A stretch of 10,835 nt of DNA from Syntrophorhabdus sp. (GTDB taxonomy: Bacteria > Desulfobacterota > BSN033 > UBA1163). The position numbers and the translations under genes were made by a program. Numbering within the stretch: the stretch's first letter is position 1; every line of letters begins with the position of its first letter. The notes beneath the pieces were generated by a model. The model was not told where the DNA came from. It worked only from the letters and a program-made list of their open reading frames with translations, and did no database searches. Positions 7,295 through 10,835 of this stretch are shown one piece after another. The stretch covers positions 1 through 10,835 of the forward strand of contig DYHU01000116.1 in the NCBI GenBank assembly GCA_020724025.1, read 5' to 3'.

Positions 7295-8596
7295 ATGAAA
7301 AGAAGAATGGTTTGCACCGCTTTAGCGGCCCTGTTGTGCCTGGGCATGGTTTCCACCACCTTTGCCAGCGTAAACTGGAAACAACTCCAGGGCATTGAGA
7401 TCCGTTTCCTGATGAACAAGCATCCCTTTACCACGTTCATCGAGCCAAGGATCCCCGATTTTGAAAAAATGACCGGCATCAAGGTTGTCTTCGAGGTCTT
7501 CCCGGAGGATCAGTACCGGAACAAGAGGACCATCGAACTCAATGCCGGGGGCAAGTTGGACGGCTTCATGATCATGCCTGGCCAAGACGATCTCCACTAC
7601 TGGAAGGCGGGATGGCTCCAGCCCCTGGATGACTACATCAGGGACCCAAAACTCACTGATGCGGACTGGGAAGTGAAGGACTTCTTTGCCAGCTTCGCAA
7701 AGGCATCCTCGGTGGAGGGCAAACAGATCGGCATCGTGATCAACGCTGAGACGTCCCTTCTGGCCTATCGCAAGGACCTGTTCGAGAGGTTCAAGGTGAA
7801 GGTTCCGGAAACCATGAAAGAACTGGAGGAGACAGCCAAGTTTTTCCATGGCAGAGAGGTTGACGGCAGGAAGATGATCGGCATCACTCTGCGGGGCAAG
7901 GGGGCGGCGGCTACCTCCCAGTGGGTGGGCTTTTTATACAGCTTCGGCGGTTCCTGGACAAATGCCCAGGGCAAGTCGAACCTGGCCTCACCCCAAAGCA
8001 TCGAGGCCTTCAAGTTCTACGGCGACCTGCTTAGAAACTACGGTCCCCAAGGCGCTACCATGCTCCACTGGGCTGAAAGTACCTCCAACTTCATGGAAGG
8101 ACGGGTTGCGATGATCTACGATGCCAACGTGTTCAGAGCCCTGTATGAGAACCCCAAGGAATCCAAGGTGGCCGGAAAGGTCGGCTATGCCGTGCTCCCG
8201 ACCGGCCCGGCGGGCAGGCTCCCACATGTTTCCAATTGGAGCCTCTCAATAAACAGAAACAGTACGCCCGATCGGCAAAAAGCGGCCTGGCTGTTCATCC
8301 AGTGGGCCACCAACAAAACTAACGGACTGGGCGCGCTCTTGGCCGGCGTACCGGCGGGAAGGGCATCGTCTTGGAATTCCAGGGAGTTTAAGGCTAAAGA
8401 TTCAAATCCGGACTGGACCGCGGCCACCATGAGGTCCTTTGAAATCGGCCAGCCCCAGTGGAACCCGCCCGTAATCAACGTCCCCGAGATCCGAGATATT
8501 ACCGGTCAGGTCATTGTAGACGCCATTGATGGCAAGGACGTGGCCGCCTCGGCCAGGAAAGCGGCCGACCTGATGGACAGGAAGATGGAGCGGTAA
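7295..8596 (+). CDS. Extracellular (periplasmic) solute-binding protein, family 1, of a CUT1 sugar ABC transporter
   Basis: High-affinity receptor that captures the sugar outside the inner membrane and hands it to the permease pair. The precursor has 433 residues. Residues 1-24 are a Sec signal peptide: KRR at the start, a hydrophobic core of Ala/Leu, and a predicted signal peptidase I cut after TFA (22-24). A cysteine at 15 lacks a proper lipobox, so a lipoprotein is unlikely. The mature part has family-1 features: a beta strand IEIRFLMNKHPF, then FEKMTGIKVVFEVFPEDQYRNK, later LAYRKDLFERF with VPETMKELEETAKFF, and a C-terminal AAWLFIQWATNK helix. Aromatic residues are frequent, as is usual in carbohydrate sites. 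The gene follows the MITE-like element and precedes both permeases. Ligand unknown; the linked kinase and dehydrogenase suggest a sugar acid, ketose or cyclitol. Confidence 0.92.
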   Translation: MKRRMVCTALAALLCLGMVSTTFASVNWKQLQGIEIRFLMNKHPFTTFIEPRIPDFEKMTGIKVVFEVFPEDQYRNKRTIELNAGGKLDGFMIMPGQDDLHYWKAGWLQPLDDYIRDPKLTDADWEVKDFFASFAKASSVEGKQIGIVINAETSLLAYRKDLFERFKVKVPETMKELEETAKFFHGREVDGRKMIGITLRGKGAAATSQWVGFLYSFGGSWTNAQGKSNLASPQSIEAFKFYGDLLRNYGPQGATMLHWAESTSNFMEGRVAMIYDANVFRALYENPKESKVAGKVGYAVLPTGPAGRLPHVSNWSLSINRNSTPDRQKAAWLFIQWATNKTNGLGALLAGVPAGRASSWNSREFKAKDSNPDWTAATMRSFEIGQPQWNPPVINVPEIRDITGQVIVDAIDGKDVAASARKAADLMDRKMER

Positions 8597-8607
8597 CTAA
8601 CTTTCGC

Positions 8608-8644
8608 CCGGGTCTGTCTGTGCTTACAGCGCCGACAGACCCGG
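8608..8644 (+). promoter_or_regulatory. GC-rich stem-loop between binding-protein and permease genes
   Basis: CCGGGTCTGTC (8608-8618) and GACAGACCCGG (8634-8644) form a perfect 11-bp stem. The 15-base loop can fold further (CTGT-GCTT-ACAG, 8618-8629). It starts 12 bases after the binding-protein stop. No T run follows (the next bases are CAAAAATT), so it is not a standard intrinsic terminator. Position and shape fit an mRNA 3'-end-protecting or attenuating hairpin that keeps the binding protein more abundant than the permeases, as is known for malE-malF type operons. Confidence 0.75.
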
Positions 8645-8669
8645 CAAAAATTAGGACAGAGCCTGCGAT

Positions 8670-9566
8670 ATGAAGAAAGCCCAGGGCTCACTATCCCGAT
8701 TCATCGATTGCCACCAGTCGTTCGTCTATCCGGCGCCAGCTGTGATCGTCCTTTTTCTCATCGTCATTCTCCCCATTGGTTATAATTTGTATCTTACCTT
8801 TACCAAATGGACGATCGGGCTGGGGGAGCCGCGCTTTATCGGCCTGGATAACTTCCTTGAACTCCTCTCGGATGAGCGGGTCTGGAATGGTACGAAAGTG
8901 ATGGTATATTTCAGCGGGATGAGCCTTTCTATTGAGCTCGTGCTGGGGCTCCTCATCGCCCTTTATTTCAATCGTACCTTCAAGGGCAGTGAATTGGTTC
9001 AGGCTATCTATATTATCCCCTTTGCCGCCACGCCAGTGGCGGTGGCGCTGATCTGGCGGATTATGCTGAACCCGGAAATCGGGGTTCTGAATTACCTGCT
9101 CACCGGCATCGGTCTTCCCGGCAGCCTGTGGGTCAGTAGCGAGCAGATGGTGATCCCTACATTGGTGATGGTAGACGTGTGGAAATGGACGCCCATGATC
9201 ACCCTCATCGTCCTGGCGGGACTCAAATCCCTGCCTCCTGATCCCTTCGAGGCAGCGCGCATCGACGGGGCCAGCATGTTCCAGATCTTCCGGTACATTA
9301 CGCTGCCACTGATCCGGCCGGTGCTGATTGCGGCCTTGATGCTCAGATCTTTAGACAACCTCAAGGAATTCGATATGATCTACACCATCACCCAGGGCGG
9401 ACCAGGAATCGCCTCAGAGACATTGTATCTGTACTCCTACAATGTGGGGTTCAGCTTTTTCAAGGCCGGATACGGCTCGGCCCTCATGGTGGTAGTGTTT
9501 CTCATCGTCCTGGTGTTTAATGTGGTAATGAACCGGATGCGACACAAAACAGAATCTTTTAATTGA
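8670..9566 (+). CDS. CUT1 ABC transporter permease (MalF/UgpA-like)
   Basis: Inner-membrane subunit of the importer, 298 residues. About six hydrophobic segments can be seen: ~20-43, 78-100, 109-130, 161-184, 214-230 and 266-287. The cytoplasmic EAA loop that docks on the ATPase runs from EAARIDGAS (194-202) to LPL (212-214). TQGGPG (241-246) before the last helix is typical of MalF-type permeases, and GLDNF (58-62) is the usual periplasmic start of the first loop. The ATG at 8670 has only a weak AGGA 13 bases upstream, in contrast to the binding-protein gene, so lower translation is expected. It lies 73 bases after the binding-protein gene, with the stem-loop between. Confidence 0.93.
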   Translation: MKKAQGSLSRFIDCHQSFVYPAPAVIVLFLIVILPIGYNLYLTFTKWTIGLGEPRFIGLDNFLELLSDERVWNGTKVMVYFSGMSLSIELVLGLLIALYFNRTFKGSELVQAIYIIPFAATPVAVALIWRIMLNPEIGVLNYLLTGIGLPGSLWVSSEQMVIPTLVMVDVWKWTPMITLIVLAGLKSLPPDPFEAARIDGASMFQIFRYITLPLIRPVLIAALMLRSLDNLKEFDMIYTITQGGPGIASETLYLYSYNVGFSFFKAGYGSALMVVVFLIVLVFNVVMNRMRHKTESFN

Positions 9567-9570
9567 GCAG

Positions 9571-9591
9571 GGCGCGGGGGCCGGCAGCGCC
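9571..9591 (+). promoter_or_regulatory. Small GC-rich hairpin between the two permease genes
   Basis: GGCGC (9571-9575) and GCGCC (9587-9591) pair, with one G-T and one A-T pair extending the base. It lies in the 54-base gap between the permeases and has an 11-base loop and no T run. It may be a chance fold in GC-rich DNA. Confidence 0.3.
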
Positions 9592-9620
9592 TTTCAAGAG
9601 AACTGACGACAGGAACGTGA

Positions 9621-10433
9621 ATGACTAAAACCTTTAAATTCATTCTTTTTTATGCTGGAGCCATTGCCCTGTGCATGCCGCCCTTGTTCGTTTTCATCTG
9701 GATGATCATGACCGGGCTTAAGACGGGCGTACAAAATATCACCTACCCCCCTGAGTTTATCTTTACACCTACGGTGGAAAACTTCCGGGCCGTATTCCAA
9801 CAGCACAATTTCTTTCATTACCTTTTGAACAGCCTCGTCATCGCTGGTTTCGCCACAGCTATTTCCCTTGTTTTGGGGCTGCCGGCGGCCTATTCCATCG
9901 CCAAATACAGGCAGGGCAAGATCGGCATTATCGTCCTGGTAGCCCGGATGACGCCCTTTGTGAGCTATCTACTGCCCTGGTATATCATCTTCCGCCACCT
10001 GAAACTCATCGATACCTACACCGCCCTGACCATTACCCACCTGATCATCACAATGCCCATGGTGATCTGGCTCATGGTCTCCTTTTTCGAGAGCATACCG
10101 GGCGAGCTGGAAGACGCAGCCATGATCGATGGTTGTTCCCGATCGCAAAGCTTTCTCCGGATCGTGCTCCCCCTGGTGCGCAATGGCATCGCCACCTCAG
10201 CAATCATGTCCTTTATCTTTTCCTGGAACCAGTTTCTCTTTTCGCTTATCCTTTCCGGGCCAAAGACCAAGACCGTACCGGTGGCGGTATATAACTTTAT
10301 CTCCTACGGAAAGATCGATTGGGCCGGTATCGGCGCTGCCGCTACATTGATCGTGCTTCCTGTTTCCATCTTCGCCTTTTTTGTTCGAAAATCCATCGTT
10401 CAGGGACTGACCATGGGCGCCTTGAAGGACTGA
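9621..10433 (+). CDS. CUT1 ABC transporter permease (MalG/UgpE-like)
   Basis: Second inner-membrane subunit, 270 residues, pairing with the upstream MalF-type permease. The first membrane helix is ~8-30. The periplasmic block PPEFIFTPTVENFRAVF (43-59) is the usual MalG-type signature, followed by helices near 70-92, 103-126, 134-156, 190-212 and 236-256. The EAA loop is EDAAMIDG (164-171) to IVLPL (181-185). The C-terminus QGLTMGALKD is the typical MalG tail (GLTxGAxK), which supports an intact gene. AGGA six bases before the ATG serves as ribosome site. It is the last gene of the locus inside the window; no obvious strong terminator follows. Confidence 0.93.
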   Translation: MTKTFKFILFYAGAIALCMPPLFVFIWMIMTGLKTGVQNITYPPEFIFTPTVENFRAVFQQHNFFHYLLNSLVIAGFATAISLVLGLPAAYSIAKYRQGKIGIIVLVARMTPFVSYLLPWYIIFRHLKLIDTYTALTITHLIITMPMVIWLMVSFFESIPGELEDAAMIDGCSRSQSFLRIVLPLVRNGIATSAIMSFIFSWNQFLFSLILSGPKTKTVPVAVYNFISYGKIDWAGIGAAATLIVLPVSIFAFFVRKSIVQGLTMGALKD

Positions 10434-10835
10434 TGCCCTGAATAGATAATATATTTCACCGTTTTCCCCATAATTACATGGGCTTAACTTTGTTCGACCC
10501 TCCATCATCTCCATTGAATTTTAGGTAAGGCACACGAGGAAATTTGAATTAAACCTATTTCTTAACCCTACAGCGACTCTTTGAGAAAGAACGGTACTGT
10601 GCACCAACAAAGGATGCTTCCGCCCCATCCGTCATACCCGCGAAAGCGGGTATCCAGTTGGGGTTTTGGAGCCCATAAACATCCTGGATTCCCGTTTTCA
10701 CGGGAATGACGAAAAAATGACGCTGTAGTATTAAAGATAGAATGATAAAAAGGATCTCGTATTAAGACATGTTGAATCATTCTTAGATTTTTTGCATTGG
10801 AAGACCTGATACACATTACAACATGACAAGCCCTC
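10434..10835. other. Gene-free stretch after the transporter
   Basis: No credible protein gene on either strand. It contains a weak hairpin CCCAT-AATTAC-ATGGG (10467-10482) without a T run, which is a poor terminator candidate. It also contains the double-hairpin repeat at 10630-10711 and an AT-rich tail with a second AATGACG copy (10716-10722). The tail could hold the promoter of a gene beyond the window, but I see no convincing -35/-10 pair. Confidence 0.7.
10630..10711. repeat. 82-bp double-hairpin palindromic repeat (GTCATTCC family), copy 2
   Basis: Two 28-base units face each other at the ends, 10630-10657 and 10684-10711 (reversed), identical at 24 of 28 positions. Each folds into an 8-bp stem with a four-base loop: ATACCCGC-GAAA-GCGGGTAT (10634-10653) and ATTCCCGT-TTTC-ACGGGAAT (10688-10707). 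Each unit ends in CCAG towards the centre. The 26-base middle is not conserved in the other copy. This is a common REP/BIME-like arrangement in proteobacteria. Translated on the minus strand it gives the familiar spurious peptide HSRENGNP...RFRGYDG. Confidence 0.85.

Noticed and set aside
10467..10482. Possible intrinsic terminator after the last permease
   Set aside because: Only five base pairs, weak composition and no downstream T run.
10568..10816. 82-codon minus-strand reading frame containing HSRENGNP...RFRGYDG
   Set aside because: This peptide is a well-known artefact of translating GTCATTCCCG-type palindromic repeats; there is no ribosome site and no domain.

Overview
The window looks like chromosomal DNA of an anaerobic bacterium, most likely a Desulfobacterota (former Deltaproteobacteria) lineage. 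The grounds are an oxygen-sensitive ferredoxin-linked indolepyruvate oxidoreductase, an FrhB/FdhB-type iron-sulfur flavoprotein, and short palindromic intergenic repeats of a kind I recall from such genomes. The taxonomic call is an inference from gene content and remembered repeat sequences; there is no rRNA or other marker gene here.

Left part, minus strand (positions 1-3832): an FrhB-like Fe-S/flavin oxidoreductase (2765-3817) is followed, after a gap holding a palindromic repeat, by iorA (708-2618) and iorB (60-707), which abut exactly (stop codon then ATG). The 5' end of a further minus-strand gene may begin at position 13. IorAB oxidatively decarboxylates aryl-pyruvates from aromatic amino acids to aryl-acetyl-CoA and reduces ferredoxin. 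The FrhB-like protein is a plausible electron-transfer partner.

Centre and right, plus strand (3988-10433): a divergently oriented run of six genes forms a carbohydrate or sugar-acid uptake and catabolism locus. The order is an IolC-like PfkB-family kinase, a UxuB-type short-chain dehydrogenase, a CUT1 ABC-transporter ATPase (MalK/UgpC type), a periplasmic solute-binding protein with a signal peptide, and two inner-membrane permeases (MalF and MalG types). Together they look like uptake, oxidoreduction and phosphorylation of one sugar acid, ketose or cyclitol. The kinase and dehydrogenase resemble enzymes of two different textbook pathways (inositol versus glucuronate/mannonate), so the true substrate is open.

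Non-coding structure: the divergent gap 3833-3987 holds a perfect -35 box. A MITE-like element of about 163 bp sits between the ATPase and the binding-protein gene, and its end supplies the ATPase stop codon. A perfect 11-bp stem-loop separates the binding-protein gene from the first permease. The last ~400 bases have no gene but carry an 82-bp double-hairpin repeat related to the one beside iorA. I see no phage, CRISPR, toxin-antitoxin or defence genes. The closest thing to an undescribed system is the mixed-pathway sugar locus.
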